Shown: positions 27,994-38,286, counted from the stretch's first letter. The stretch is 64,000 nucleotides of DNA from JANQHO01 sp965218075 (GCA_965218075.1 CBDCJZ010000003.1:1550001-1614000), one strand, 5' to 3'. Translations and numbers: made by a program. Notes: generated from the sequence alone by a model not told the origin.

Positions 27994-29268
27994 TTACAAG
28001 GCAGGCAGTATTTTGGAGCATACTTTGCCAAGTCCAATGCGCAGATCATCTTTTTCACTGTGTGCCCGCATGATTACAGTATCTCCATCTAATAGGAACT
28101 TGCGTTCACTACCGTCCTTCATTTTAAGCGGTTTAGTGCCAAGCCAACTCAATTCCAACATAGAGCCATAGCTGTTTGGCGTAGGACCACTAATGGTGCC
28201 ACTGGCCATTATGTCTCCTGTGTTAATATTACAGCCGTTTACCGTATGGTGGGCTAATTGCTGGTTCATATTCCAATACAGGTACTTGAAATTAGAGTGA
28301 CACACCTTGTTTTCTTCCCCATTGGGTGTTTGGATGAATACTTCCAGTTCGATATCAAAGGTTTTGGACCCTTTGCAATGCAGATATGAAAGGGGAGTAG
28401 GGTTCTGCTGAATAAGGCCAGGGGTCCGAAAAGGTTCCAAAGCATCCAGAGTCACTACCCAGGGCGAAATGCTGGAAGCAAAATTTTTCCCTAAAAAAGG
28501 TCCCAGAGGCAGGTATTCCCACTTCTGGATATCACGTGCACTCCAGTCGTTAAAGATTACCATACCAAAAATATAGTCTTCGGCTTCATCTGTAGAAATA
28601 CTTTTGCCCAGCGATTTACCGTTTGTGGTGATAAAAGCCATTTCCAGTTCAAAGTCCAGCAATTTACTAGGGCCGAAAACAGGTTCATTTTGACCATCTG
28701 GCATCATTTGTCCTTTGGGGCGATAAATATCTACTCCAGAAACTATGATACTGCTAGAACGCCCATGATAAGCCACAGGCAAATGTAGCCAGTTGGGCAT
28801 CAAAGAGTTGTCTTTGCCTCGGAACATAGTGCCTACATTTTCCGCGTGTTCACGGCTGCTATAAAAGTCTGTATAATCCTGCGCAAATACTGGCAGGAGC
28901 ATTTGCACTTTGTCCACCTTAAAAAGGACTTTACGCTTATGCTCTTCATTGAATTGCAGTTCTGGGTTATCGATATCAAATATTTCCGCTACACGGTTGC
29001 GTACTGTTTGGCAGATAAGCTTTCCCAGAATAATGAAGTTATTGAGGCTATTCTGTAGGAAAACATCTTTCGGCAATTCAATGCTACCAAAATAACCCAG
29101 TTGATGCAATGCGTTTAGGTTAACAACAATATTGCCTATGCGCGTGCCGACGGCAATAGTATCAGAAACAGTCATAAAGACACCAAAAGGTATGTTCTGT
29201 ATGGGAAAATCACTATCTGATGGAACTTCTATCCAGGTATTTCTCTTAAGATTGTCAGCAGTAAGCAT
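27994..29268 (-). CDS. fahA: Fumarylacetoacetase
   Basis: The last enzyme of tyrosine and homogentisate degradation, splitting 4-fumarylacetoacetate into fumarate and acetoacetate. The 424 residues match the FAH family. The metal and active-site segments are present: DYTDFYSSREHAENVG with the catalytic His, LLDFELEMAF with Glu ligands, and FNDWSARDIQKWEYLPLGPF with the Asp ligand. No other tyrosine-degradation gene (hppD, hmgA) is in the window. It is divergent from glyA with 64 bp between the starts. Confidence 0.95.
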   Translation of the reverse strand: MLTADNLKRNTWIEVPSDSDFPIQNIPFGVFMTVSDTIAVGTRIGNIVVNLNALHQLGYFGSIELPKDVFLQNSLNNFIILGKLICQTVRNRVAEIFDIDNPELQFNEEHKRKVLFKVDKVQMLLPVFAQDYTDFYSSREHAENVGTMFRGKDNSLMPNWLHLPVAYHGRSSSIIVSGVDIYRPKGQMMPDGQNEPVFGPSKLLDFELEMAFITTNGKSLGKSISTDEAEDYIFGMVIFNDWSARDIQKWEYLPLGPFLGKNFASSISPWVVTLDALEPFRTPGLIQQNPTPLSYLHCKGSKTFDIELEVFIQTPNGEENKVCHSNFKYLYWNMNQQLAHHTVNGCNINTGDIMASGTISGPTPNSYGSMLELSWLGTKPLKMKDGSERKFLLDGDTVIMRAHSEKDDLRIGLGKVCSKILPAL

Positions 29269-29332
29269 TTCTGATTATTTTTAGGCAATATTATAAATAA
29301 CAATCTCATTAAAAAAATTACCACCTAACAGA

Positions 29333-30625
29333 ATGGAAAGAGATACAGTGATTTTTGACTTGATCAATGATGAAAAACGACGCCAAAGGGAAGGTATTGA
29401 ATTGATTGCCTCGGAGAATTTTGTGAGTGAACAGGTATTAGAAGCTATGGGTTCAATACTCACTAATAAATATGCAGAAGGCTTTCCTGGTAGACGTTAT
29501 TACGGAGGCTGTGAGGTGGTGGACGAAGTAGAACAGCTTGCTATAAGCCGTGCGAAAAATCTGTTCGGATCTGAATATGCCAATGTACAACCTCATTCAG
29601 GCTCCCAAGCCAATGCCGCGGTTTATTTGGCCTGTTTGAAGCCAGGTGATAAGATTATGAGCCTTGACCTTTCGCATGGAGGACACTTAACACATGGTTC
29701 ATCTGTAAATTTCTCCGGAAAATTGTACCGGACTTCTTTTTATGGAGTGGATAAAGAAACAGGTCTCATTGATTATGATAAAGTGAGAGAGAAAATTTTG
29801 GCCGAAAAACCCCAAATGATCATTTGTGGAGCTTCGGCTTATTCCCGGGATATCGATTTTGAGTTTTTCCGAGCTGTTGCAGATGAAATAAAGGCGTTAT
29901 TGCTGGCTGATATTTCGCATCCGGCTGGTTTCATTGCCAAAGGTTTGCTGAGCAATCCGCTGCCGCATTGCCATTTTGTAACCACCACCACGCATAAAAC
30001 CTTGCGTGGACCACGCGGGGGATTAATCCTAATGGGTAGGGATTTTGAAAACCCCTGGGGTTTGAAAACTCCTAAGGGTCAGGTGAGGATGATGAGTGCT
30101 TTGCTAGACAGTGGAGTGTTTCCCGGAACACAGGGCGGGCCACTGGAACACGTAATTGCTGCCAAAGCGGTAGCTTTTGAAGAAGCAATGACGGATGAAT
30201 TCTTTAAATACACTTTACAAGTTCGGAGGAATGCTCGTAAGCTTGCCCATGTCCTGGTGGAAATGGGCTATAAGGTTATTTCCGGTGGCACAGACAACCA
30301 CTGTATATTGATTGATTTGAGGAATAAGAACATTACCGGTAAAGTAGCTGAAAAAGCTTTGGATAAGGCCGGTATTACTGTTAACAAAAACATGATCCCT
30401 TTTGACGATAAACCGCCTTTTATGACTAGCGGTATTCGTATCGGTACAGCTGCTGTTACTACCCGTGGCCTTAAAAAATCAGATATGGAGCAGATAGGCC
30501 GTTTTATTAACTCGGTGATTAACAGACCGGGAGATATTAAAGTGCTGGAAAGTATCAAAAAAGAAGTAGTTCACATGATGAGCACTTTCCCATTGTTTGC
30601 TAATTCCAAAGCGTTTGATGTTTAG
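29333..30625 (+). CDS. glyA: Serine hydroxymethyltransferase
   Basis: A PLP enzyme that converts serine and tetrahydrofolate to glycine and 5,10-methylene-tetrahydrofolate, the main source of one-carbon units. The 430 residues match the family. The N-terminal IELIASENFVSEQV, the YYGGCEVVDEVE segment and the PLP-lysine region THKTLRGPRGG are all intact. It uses folate, which links it to folB upstream in the window, and supplies methylene-THF used by MnmG. The downstream DNA is decayed, so it is probably transcribed alone. Confidence 0.97.
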   Translation: MERDTVIFDLINDEKRRQREGIELIASENFVSEQVLEAMGSILTNKYAEGFPGRRYYGGCEVVDEVEQLAISRAKNLFGSEYANVQPHSGSQANAAVYLACLKPGDKIMSLDLSHGGHLTHGSSVNFSGKLYRTSFYGVDKETGLIDYDKVREKILAEKPQMIICGASAYSRDIDFEFFRAVADEIKALLLADISHPAGFIAKGLLSNPLPHCHFVTTTTHKTLRGPRGGLILMGRDFENPWGLKTPKGQVRMMSALLDSGVFPGTQGGPLEHVIAAKAVAFEEAMTDEFFKYTLQVRRNARKLAHVLVEMGYKVISGGTDNHCILIDLRNKNITGKVAEKALDKAGITVNKNMIPFDDKPPFMTSGIRIGTAAVTTRGLKKSDMEQIGRFINSVINRPGDIKVLESIKKEVVHMMSTFPLFANSKAFDV

Positions 30626-30831
30626 TGAAAAGAGCTGCTTTAACAATGGTATTTTGCAGGTCATTTTTGATTTAGTTTTCATGATGTTTCTCGATTTTTA
30701 AATAGAACCAGCAACCGTGTTTTTAGGTTTTAGACTAGTGACATGGTCATTTGCTGTTGCCCTGATTCTTTTCATGATCGTAAAATGGAATATTGACAGG
30801 TTCAGCCGTTGAGAAACAAATTATGTGGTAA

Positions 30832-31245
30832 TTAATGATCAAAAAAGGGTTGTTTTTCTATAGACACTTCTACTTGTTCCATCGTGGAAGTAGAAAGAGA
30901 TAGGCCTTTATAGTCAGTTTTTATTGAGAAAGAAAGTCTTACGGTTGCAGTTTATTAAGACTACAATAGTTATGTTTTTTATTGGGAATTCAAGGAAATA
31001 TTTTACACTGTATATCAGGGTACTGCCTGTATTTTAGGACATCATCAATTATCAAAATAGATTTATTTTTCAATATCTTTAATGGAACGCTCTATCATAA
31101 TGTTTTTGATAAAAGAGGGGTTTTTATTAATCGTAAAGCTTGTAAAGTCTTTATCTGTAGTGGAGAAATTTTCTCCAGCACTTTTTTAATCTTCCAAATT
31201 TGTCCTAAAACAGTTGATTGGAAACACTTTGAAAGAAGAGTTTCC
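30832..31245 (-). pseudogene. Decayed phosphoribosyltransferase family gene
   Basis: Minus-strand frames together give a PRTase of the short PyrR-like type common in Bacteroidota. They read LEKISPLQIKTLQALRLIK, then ILKNKSILIIDDVL, which is the PRPP-binding motif, then SVKYFLEFPIKNITIVVLI, and finally a TDYKGLSLSTSTMEQVEV tail ending with a stop at 30832. Frameshifts and stops separate these pieces, and the N-terminal 40 or so residues are not recognisable. The loop after IDDVL reads KYRQYP instead of a TG-rich loop, so the PRPP site is damaged too. Substrate unknown. Confidence 0.7.
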
Positions 31246-31469
31246 TAGTTTTTACTCTCATACTGCTCATCCCTCCATATCATTTTCCATCTTAATAAAA
31301 TAAACTCGCAACCTAACTTTATAACTATAAGGAAGCCGGTAATTCACAGCCAAAATCAATCTATCCTTGAATTGTGCTTTACCAAATATCAATTTTTTCA
31401 ATAACTTTAGAACCCAAAAACATGTAACTAATCAAACTAGTAAGTCTGCAAAGATCAATGACATAAAAA

Positions 31470-32330
31470 TAGCTTTGACTAGGATTAATTATGCCAATCA
31501 TATCGAATGCACAGATAAGCCTACCTCATTACACAGGTTTTAATAATGCTAGCAGAACGAAATGGATGGAGGGGCAATTTAAATTAGGTGGTGCAACAGA
31601 CCCCCTTCTACCAATGGAGTTCTCCTTACTACTAACACTCTTAGGTCATTCCCATCCAATAGGTGGCAAAAAATACACTGACGACTGGATGGTTTCACCT
31701 GAGTTCGATTTTTCCAAGGGCGCCATATTGAACTTTATACAATACAGAATTCATGGGTTTGGATACACCTATACTTAGAGATACAGTTGCCCTTTATGCT
31801 ATTAACGGCAAAAAATCCCGGTGTGTCAAAATGGCAAAACTTTACTGAAGCTATACACTGACCATACATACAAGAAGGGCAATATATGGAGGAACGATAT
31901 CACTATTTTAAATACCTTCTTTAAAGTGGGACATCTTACTTTTTTAGCGATTAGATACAAAACTATTGTCAGTTGGATAAGTGCAAGCTTTGGTGACATA
32001 TTATGTTTCAAAGGGATTAGGCATATTTGACTTTGGTAAAAACAAAATAAATTATAGACTATACTCTAATCCTAACTTTTGATTTTCTCCGCGTTGGAAT
32101 AGCCGATCATATCCGCTTAGAAAACATCGAGTTATGCGACATCTAGGAAAGGCAGATAAAGAATTGCTACAAGGATAAACGAAATCTCGATGTTAGAAAT
32201 ACATCATCACGGCGCTATTTCATGCACATAAAGACTGCAGATGGAATATTCACCGACAAAGGTAGTGATCGAATGATGTTCTCAATGAAGTTTACACTAT
32301 GGGAGTTGCTATCAGATTAAGCGCAATATA
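31470..32330 (+). pseudogene. Decayed secreted protein with type IX sorting domain
   Basis: The plus strand starts with a signal-peptide remnant ending SNAQ at about 31490, then ISLPHYTGFNNASRTKW, a conserved GGKKYTDDWMVSPEFDFSKG and a later AIRYKTIVSWISASF. This is the layout of a choice-of-anchor J (MAM-like jelly-roll) module. Near 32050 an LYSNPN string marks the usual start of a type A sorting domain, continued by ADHIRLENIELCDI and YFMHIKTADGIFTDK near 32220-32270. Stops and frameshifts occur throughout. An intact ancestor would have been exported by type IX secretion. The PorV-like gene at 45361 fits that history. Confidence 0.7.
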
Positions 32331-32429
32331 TCCTGTCATTTCTCCAAATTTAGTCTCAGAAATTCTTGAACGTTACTGATAAACAATTTTTCCTAATCAT
32401 TACTTGCTATGTCAGCATTTCACATATTC

Positions 32430-33929
32430 TCATTCAGGTAAACGTCTAAACTTATTTAATCTTCTTAGGATCTGATCAAATAGAAGATTGAGATCTTCAC
32501 TGACTTTGAGAGTAAGTACTAATCCAAAAAAGCTAATAATTGCAATGATACTTCGGCAAAAAATATCCATTAAAGGACTTTTAAATTCGGGGATTAGTGA
32601 TGCTATAGCATAGACGACTGAAGTGACAAATACAGCAAGAATAGAGTTTTTTCTAAAGGGCTGTAAACCAAATTTTTTCTGTACGAAAATTACTTTGATG
32701 ACATTTATAAATATGATTAAAATCATACTTGCTATGGCTGCACCCAATATTCCCAGCATGGGGATAAGTATTAGATTACTCACTATGCCTAATATCCCAA
32801 ATAGTGATGTAGTGTAAAAATTAAAACGATAACGTTTTGAGTTTTGGATGATTTCATTATTAATTCCCATGGATATGTCAAATAGCTTGCCTAATCCTAT
32901 AAAAAGAACCACGTATTTTCCATCGATAAATCTCTCACCATTGGGAATAATTTGAAACAAATTATCAACATTAACCCAAACACAGATTAGAATGATAATA
33001 CCGATTAAAAATTGATTAATTGACGATTTGTGATATAAAAGTGAAATCTTTTGCATATCATTTTTTTCGTAAGCTTCAGAGATAAAAGGTGCCGTAATTT
33101 GAGAAACAGCTCTTCGGGGCATTTCTACTATTAATCCTATAAAAAAGGCAATACTATAAACACCAGCATCATTCAGACTTCTTAAGGAAGCTATCATTAG
33201 AGAATCGATATTTTTAATAATTATACCACCGGCGTTACTCATTACCGCAAAAAGACCATAAGAGATTATCTCTTTACTTTTACCTTTTCTTAATTTATTG
33301 AAGTTCGATTTAAGATTTAAATGACCTAAGTGAAAAATATAGTAGGTCATAATTGCTCCAGAGATAAAGTAAATAATTACGAACCAAAAAACTAGCCCAT
33401 CAATATCAAACCACTTAATTGAAAAACTGAGAACTAATACCCCGGTTAGTATTCTTACTATGATTTCTTTGATAATTGTTGGAAACACAGTTTTTTTTAA
33501 TGCTCTTAAATAAGCCGTACCAACGATGAAGATTACCCTGACTAATACAAGAGGTATCAAGTAACTTATATAGTCGCTTAAAAGTCCTGCCCGTTGAGAG
33601 AAATAACTGATTAGCTGCGACTGGAAAATGAAAAACATGATGGCGAAAACCGAAAAGCCAATTAAAGTTAAGCTTAAGCCTAAAAAAAGTAGCCCCTCGG
33701 GTTTTTTGTAGTCGGTGAAATAAGGAAAGTACCTGACAAAAATATTTTGACTACCCAAGGGAATAAGAGCAGCAAAAAGGTTTGCTGCATCGAGTAGAAC
33801 AGTTAGAAGCCCTATTTCATCAGGGGTTAGATAAGCAGTGAATATAAAGAGTCTTAGAACAAACCCTAAGGTCACTCCTAACATTAAAACTAGGATGGTT
33901 TGTATACTTTGTCTACGAATCGTTCTCAA
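32430..33929 (-). CDS. Polysaccharide flippase, MATE/Wzx-like
   Basis: A 499-residue integral membrane protein with about 12-14 hydrophobic helices spread along its whole length, resembling oligosaccharide or lipid-II flippases of the polysaccharide biosynthesis protein family. The start is unclear: a TTG at 33929 gives a short basic N-terminus before TM1, and no ATG is near. The opening GFVLRLFIFTAYLTPDEIG resembles the first helix and loop of this family. It lies near a glycosyltransferase and a YfhO-type protein, so it probably serves surface glycan export. Substrate unknown. Confidence 0.85.
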   Translation of the reverse strand: MRTIRRQSIQTILVLMLGVTLGFVLRLFIFTAYLTPDEIGLLTVLLDAANLFAALIPLGSQNIFVRYFPYFTDYKKPEGLLFLGLSLTLIGFSVFAIMFFIFQSQLISYFSQRAGLLSDYISYLIPLVLVRVIFIVGTAYLRALKKTVFPTIIKEIIVRILTGVLVLSFSIKWFDIDGLVFWFVIIYFISGAIMTYYIFHLGHLNLKSNFNKLRKGKSKEIISYGLFAVMSNAGGIIIKNIDSLMIASLRSLNDAGVYSIAFFIGLIVEMPRRAVSQITAPFISEAYEKNDMQKISLLYHKSSINQFLIGIIILICVWVNVDNLFQIIPNGERFIDGKYVVLFIGLGKLFDISMGINNEIIQNSKRYRFNFYTTSLFGILGIVSNLILIPMLGILGAAIASMILIIFINVIKVIFVQKKFGLQPFRKNSILAVFVTSVVYAIASLIPEFKSPLMDIFCRSIIAIISFFGLVLTLKVSEDLNLLFDQILRRLNKFRRLPE

Positions 33930-34492
33930 GAACGTTACTGGTTTCTGAGGGCTAAATTAAAATGAAGATAAACTGAAAATAATATACTTGCAGGTAAATT
34001 TTCCAATTGGAGAGCCAAGAATTAGCAATATACTTGAGACTTAATGGCCCTTCCCATTATCGGTTTTCTTAGATTTAAGGATGTATATAAGCTGTTTTGT
34101 AGATCTTAAGGGGCATCATTATCGCGGTATGTGCACAACGATAAAGGTTCATCTGAGCTAGGAGTGAAGGGACAGGGTCTAATTTTGAGAATATCGATAT
34201 TTTAGCCTACACTACTGCATCAGAATCGAGAAATCAACGTAGTTACTAAAGCACATCCAATAGCTTATGCGGGAACCGAATAAAACAGATACTTGTATAA
34301 TAGTTTTAGGGCTTTTCCATCTGAAGTCGTTACGTAATTAAGTGAAAATGTTACAGATTCAGTAGTTAATAGCGTATTTTGTAGAATTGATAAAGGATAA
34401 GCTAATACTAATAATTAAAGATTGATGTAACAGGACTTTTGAAGTCACTAAAAATACGAAATGTCCATTGCTAAGGCCTATAGTAGATTAAA
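33930..34492 (+). other. Gene-free stretch with an unrecognised decayed frame
   Basis: No intact gene lies between the flippase and the glycosyltransferase. One plus-strand frame from about 34145 to 34403 is protein-like between stops (LLHQNREINVVTKAHPIAY, then a segment containing FRAFPSEVVT), but I could not place it in a family. It is likely a decayed gene. Confidence 0.3.
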
Positions 34493-35803
34493 ATGAAAAG
34501 GAAGAAAGTACTAATAATAACCTATCACTGGCCCCCTATGGGTGGGAGTGGGGTACAGCGATGGCTTAAAATGAGCAAATATTTGCGCAACTATAATTGG
34601 GAACCCATTATATTCACTGTAGCTGATGCCGAAATGTCTATGTATGATGAAAGTCTTGTACACGATATCCCAAAAGCTATAAAAACTATAAGGGTTCCTA
34701 TTTGGGAACCATTTGGCTTATATAAAAAGATAGTTGGCAAGAAAAAAGAGGAAAAAATACAACCCGGCTTCCTCGATGAAGGTTCGGGAAATAAGGTACT
34801 ACAAAACCTGGCTTATTGGATAAGGGGAAATGCTTTTATTCCAGATGCAAAAAGGCTTTGGATAAAGCCTGCTAGCAGTGAGTTAATCGAGTATTTGAAG
34901 GAAAATGACGTAGATGCAATTGTGTCTACAGGCCCCCCACATACTACTCATATTGTAGCTCTAAAAACCAAGTTGAAAATCGATATTCCCTGGTTGGCTG
35001 ATTTTAGGGATCCCTGGACTTTTGTCGATTATTATGATAAATTAAAACTCAGTCATTACGCACATCAGAAGCATCATAGGCTTGAGAAGGAAGTAATTGA
35101 TAGGGCTGACAGAACAATTACCGTAACTTGGAGTTGGGCTAAGAATTTTAATGATAAAAAAACTTATACCAAAAAAGTTGAAGTAATTACTAACGGTTAC
35201 GATCCAGCTGACTTTAAGGAAAGGAATGTAGAATTAGATGAGAGATTTACCATCACCCACATAGGGTCTATGAATTCTGATAGAAATCCCAAGTTACTTT
35301 GGAAAGTTTTTAAAAAACTCATAGAAGAAGATAAGGATTTTAAAGATCAACTAAAGATTAAACTAATAGGCCCTCTGGATCATTCTATAGTTATGAGCAT
35401 CGAAAAATATGAGCTTAACAACTATTTGGAACATATAAAAAATCTACCGCATAACGAGGTAATCCCTCATCTTCAGTCTTCCCAAGTTTTGCTACTGCCA
35501 CTTAACAATGTTCCCAATATAGATGGCTGGGTACCGGGCAAGCTCTTCGAATACCTGGGTGCTCGAAGACCTATCATCTGTATAGGAAAAACAGATGGCG
35601 AGGCTGCTCTTATCATCAATGAAGCTTCAGCTGGATTAATTGTTGGTTTTGATGAAGAAGATAAACTGAAACAAGCTGTAAAAGACTATTTTGAACAGTA
35701 TACTAATCAGCAATTACAAGTCAATTCCTCTGGTTATCGCAAATATGGAAGAGACTTGCTGGCCGGTGAAACAGCCGAAGTTTTAAACCAAATTACCTCT
35801 TAA
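34493..35803 (+). CDS. Glycosyltransferase, GT4-like
   Basis: A 436-residue GT-B fold sugar transferase, probably for surface polysaccharide. The N-terminal domain starts with VLIITYHWPPMGGSGVQRW, whose GGSG loop is typical of the nucleotide-sugar side in this group. The C-terminal domain holds LFEYLGARRPIICIG, equivalent to the E-x7-E donor-binding region. There is no signal or membrane helix, so it acts at the cytoplasmic face. Its stop overlaps the stop of the convergent YfhO-type gene by 4 bases. The linked sugar is unknown. Confidence 0.9.
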   Translation: MKRKKVLIITYHWPPMGGSGVQRWLKMSKYLRNYNWEPIIFTVADAEMSMYDESLVHDIPKAIKTIRVPIWEPFGLYKKIVGKKKEEKIQPGFLDEGSGNKVLQNLAYWIRGNAFIPDAKRLWIKPASSELIEYLKENDVDAIVSTGPPHTTHIVALKTKLKIDIPWLADFRDPWTFVDYYDKLKLSHYAHQKHHRLEKEVIDRADRTITVTWSWAKNFNDKKTYTKKVEVITNGYDPADFKERNVELDERFTITHIGSMNSDRNPKLLWKVFKKLIEEDKDFKDQLKIKLIGPLDHSIVMSIEKYELNNYLEHIKNLPHNEVIPHLQSSQVLLLPLNNVPNIDGWVPGKLFEYLGARRPIICIGKTDGEAALIINEASAGLIVGFDEEDKLKQAVKDYFEQYTNQQLQVNSSGYRKYGRDLLAGETAEVLNQITS

Positions 35804-38286
35804 AATGCCTTCTTGTAGTACAGAAGCAAGGAAATACCTAAAACTAAAATAAAGACACTTGAAAAACCAAGCGATATCTTTTCTCCAACAAAGTATGCTC
35901 TCGGTTTAAACTCAAAACGAATCTCGTGATCACCGGCCGGTATTTTCATACCCCTCAATACGTAGTTTACCCTTATATGATCTACAGGTTTATCGTCTAT
36001 ATAGGCTTGCCAGTCATTTCCTGACCCATGGTAATAGATTTCAGAAAATACAGCAAACTGGTCTTCATTTGAAAAAGAGTTATATGTTAATTTATTAGAA
36101 GCGTAAGAGTTAAAAATAATTTGGCCATTGCCGCTATAATCTAATTTTTCAGGGTAATACTGGAAAGAAGAGTGTGTAACTGCTATATTTTTAGTATTGA
36201 CACTGCCTAAAGCATCGATTTCTTCCTGTGCAGATTCAACTATTTTAAGAGTTTTTATAAACCATGCATTCCCATTGGTAAAGTTATTTTTTATAGCTGG
36301 TGCCTGTGAGTTATAAATCACATACTTGCCATTTAGCATGTTAAGAACTGGAGTGTTCCTAAAAACTTGTTCGGGATTGTCTTCTTGGCCTTTTAAAGCA
36401 TTGACAATAGTATTCTGCTCATTGACCAATTGATTGTCATATAATTCTTGGTAGCGTTGCAGCTTAGCGCCATGATAGCCACCAATAGCCTTATGGTGAT
36501 AAGAAGTTAAAGCATCATTAAAAGGATTATTGAGATTAAACACCCTGTAGTAGTTGTTATCTTGTAAAATGGACTTGTCAGCAATGGATTGACCAAAGGC
36601 TCGATTGTAGGCAGAAGGCTCTACAAAGTCTTCATTGTTAAGGTGTTGTTTGTCAAAAGACCATAGATCTAACAAAACAACTAATGAAATAATACTAAGG
36701 AATGTCACTTTTTCCGTTCTCTTCTGAAGGAAAAGATAAGTGGTCCCAAAACATAAGCTCGTGTAAAATAAAGATCTTAGTGCACTCATACGGGCTAGGT
36801 TTTTCCTGTCTTTAGTGATTAGCTCAAGCAATTCTTCAGGATAGCGGCTATCACTAGCACTTTCAAAAGATAAAAAGAGCGGGCTCAAAAGTGTAATAAG
36901 TAAAAACAGCCCACCTGTAATATAAAACGAACTAAAAAGACTTTTCTTAAGACGTTCATTTTTGATCACTCTGTTCTTAATGACGTAGTCCAATGCCAGC
37001 GTTCCCATTAAAGGTACCAAAACAAATACTATAGTTAAGGTCATAGAGGGCACTCTGAATTTGTTATATAGAGGAAGGTGTTCAAAGAGAAAGTCGTTGA
37101 ACCAAGCCATATTTTTCCCCCAAGCCATAAAAACAGCCAGTGTTATTGAAGTTACTATCCAAGTTCTTCGTTTATCCTTGATGAGAAAAAGCCCCAATAC
37201 AAAGAAGAAAAAGATAGAAGCCCCCAAATAATAACCTCCGTTTACCAGAGATTGGTCACCCCAATAAAAAAAAGTAGCTATTAGACGTTTAGCCTGTCTT
37301 TCAGCAGTTTTAGCAGGAGATCTTTGTTTCTGAAAGTCATTTCTAATGGCCGGGAAAAATCGCTCGTAAGTTTTCGTGTTTTCATAATTCTGACTGAAAC
37401 CACCCCCCATTATATTGGGAATGATTAGGTTGAAAGTTTCTATTGTTCCATAACTCCAGCGCATGGCATAATCTTTATCCAGACCTCCAGATTTTTCTTC
37501 TTTTTCCGCCCGCAAGCCTACATTTCCACTCCTGATAGTTTCCTTGCTGTACTCATAAGTTGTCCAAAGTCTTGAGACATTAGGACCAATGGCCAATACA
37601 GCGGCAATTAGCAGTACTGAGATACTCTTGACAAGCTCGGGAAGAGTTTTGTTTTTAATGGCTTCCATCAATTCAACTATGGTGATAATAGCGACGACTA
37701 TCATCGAATAATAAGTTATCTGGATATGGTTAGCGGAAATAGCCATTCCGCCAAAAAACGCAGTTAAAACCAACCCAAACCAGTACTTGCCTTTAAATGT
37801 CATTAAAATTCCCATTAACATGGGGGCTATATAACCAGCTGCCCGTATTTTGGCGTTATGCCCGGCATCAAAAGATATGATGAAAAATGCCGAAAAACCA
37901 AAAGCCAAAGAACCTATAGCACTTACCCATGGATTAGTGTTGTATGAAATAAGAAGAAAGAAAAAACCGAACATTAAAAACAATATCAATCCTATATCAG
38001 CGGGCAGGCGCATTTTTGAAATCCTTTCCAGTTTTTCAAAAATGTTATTTGGATATCTTATATTAATTTGGAAAGAAGGCATTCCGCTAAACATAGAATT
38101 AGTCCATAAAGCTTCTTTGCCAGTAGTTTTTCTATAATCTCTTGATTCTTTACCTATGGCAAGCCCTAGCTTAATGTCGTCTTGTTCCAGTTTTTTCCCC
38201 GTGAAAGCAGGCGAGAAATAAATAGAATTGAGCACAAACAGAACAAAAAGGGCAATGAAATAAGGGGTATAGTTTTTACGCTTCAT
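35800..38286 (-). CDS. YfhO-family membrane protein
   Basis: A large integral membrane protein of the YfhO/GT-C-like group. The ATG at 38286 (MKRKNYTPYF) puts a hydrophobic helix right at the N-terminus and gives 828 residues. A frame extension to 38337 adds 17 residues without support. About 12 membrane helices fill residues 10-560. A C-terminal extracytoplasmic region of about 250 residues follows (YYHGSGNDWQAYIDDKPVDH), then a final helix. Such proteins are thought to add sugars to wall or membrane polymers, but the substrate is not known here. It is convergent with the glycosyltransferase. Confidence 0.88.
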   Translation of the reverse strand: MKRKNYTPYFIALFVLFVLNSIYFSPAFTGKKLEQDDIKLGLAIGKESRDYRKTTGKEALWTNSMFSGMPSFQINIRYPNNIFEKLERISKMRLPADIGLILFLMFGFFFLLISYNTNPWVSAIGSLAFGFSAFFIISFDAGHNAKIRAAGYIAPMLMGILMTFKGKYWFGLVLTAFFGGMAISANHIQITYYSMIVVAIITIVELMEAIKNKTLPELVKSISVLLIAAVLAIGPNVSRLWTTYEYSKETIRSGNVGLRAEKEEKSGGLDKDYAMRWSYGTIETFNLIIPNIMGGGFSQNYENTKTYERFFPAIRNDFQKQRSPAKTAERQAKRLIATFFYWGDQSLVNGGYYLGASIFFFFVLGLFLIKDKRRTWIVTSITLAVFMAWGKNMAWFNDFLFEHLPLYNKFRVPSMTLTIVFVLVPLMGTLALDYVIKNRVIKNERLKKSLFSSFYITGGLFLLITLLSPLFLSFESASDSRYPEELLELITKDRKNLARMSALRSLFYTSLCFGTTYLFLQKRTEKVTFLSIISLVVLLDLWSFDKQHLNNEDFVEPSAYNRAFGQSIADKSILQDNNYYRVFNLNNPFNDALTSYHHKAIGGYHGAKLQRYQELYDNQLVNEQNTIVNALKGQEDNPEQVFRNTPVLNMLNGKYVIYNSQAPAIKNNFTNGNAWFIKTLKIVESAQEEIDALGSVNTKNIAVTHSSFQYYPEKLDYSGNGQIIFNSYASNKLTYNSFSNEDQFAVFSEIYYHGSGNDWQAYIDDKPVDHIRVNYVLRGMKIPAGDHEIRFEFKPRAYFVGEKISLGFSSVFILVLGISLLLYYKKAF

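Noticed and set aside
29281..29463. Minus-strand frame overlapping the start of glyA
   Set aside because: It is entirely antisense to the conserved N-terminus of serine hydroxymethyltransferase.
30690..30812. Short plus-strand frame with one hydrophobic helix after glyA
   Set aside because: It has about 35 codons, no ATG in frame and no recognisable relative.
30982..31248. An 88-codon plus-strand frame in the glyA downstream region
   Set aside because: It lies antisense to the phosphoribosyltransferase remnant, which matches a known family, so the plus-strand frame is a by-product.
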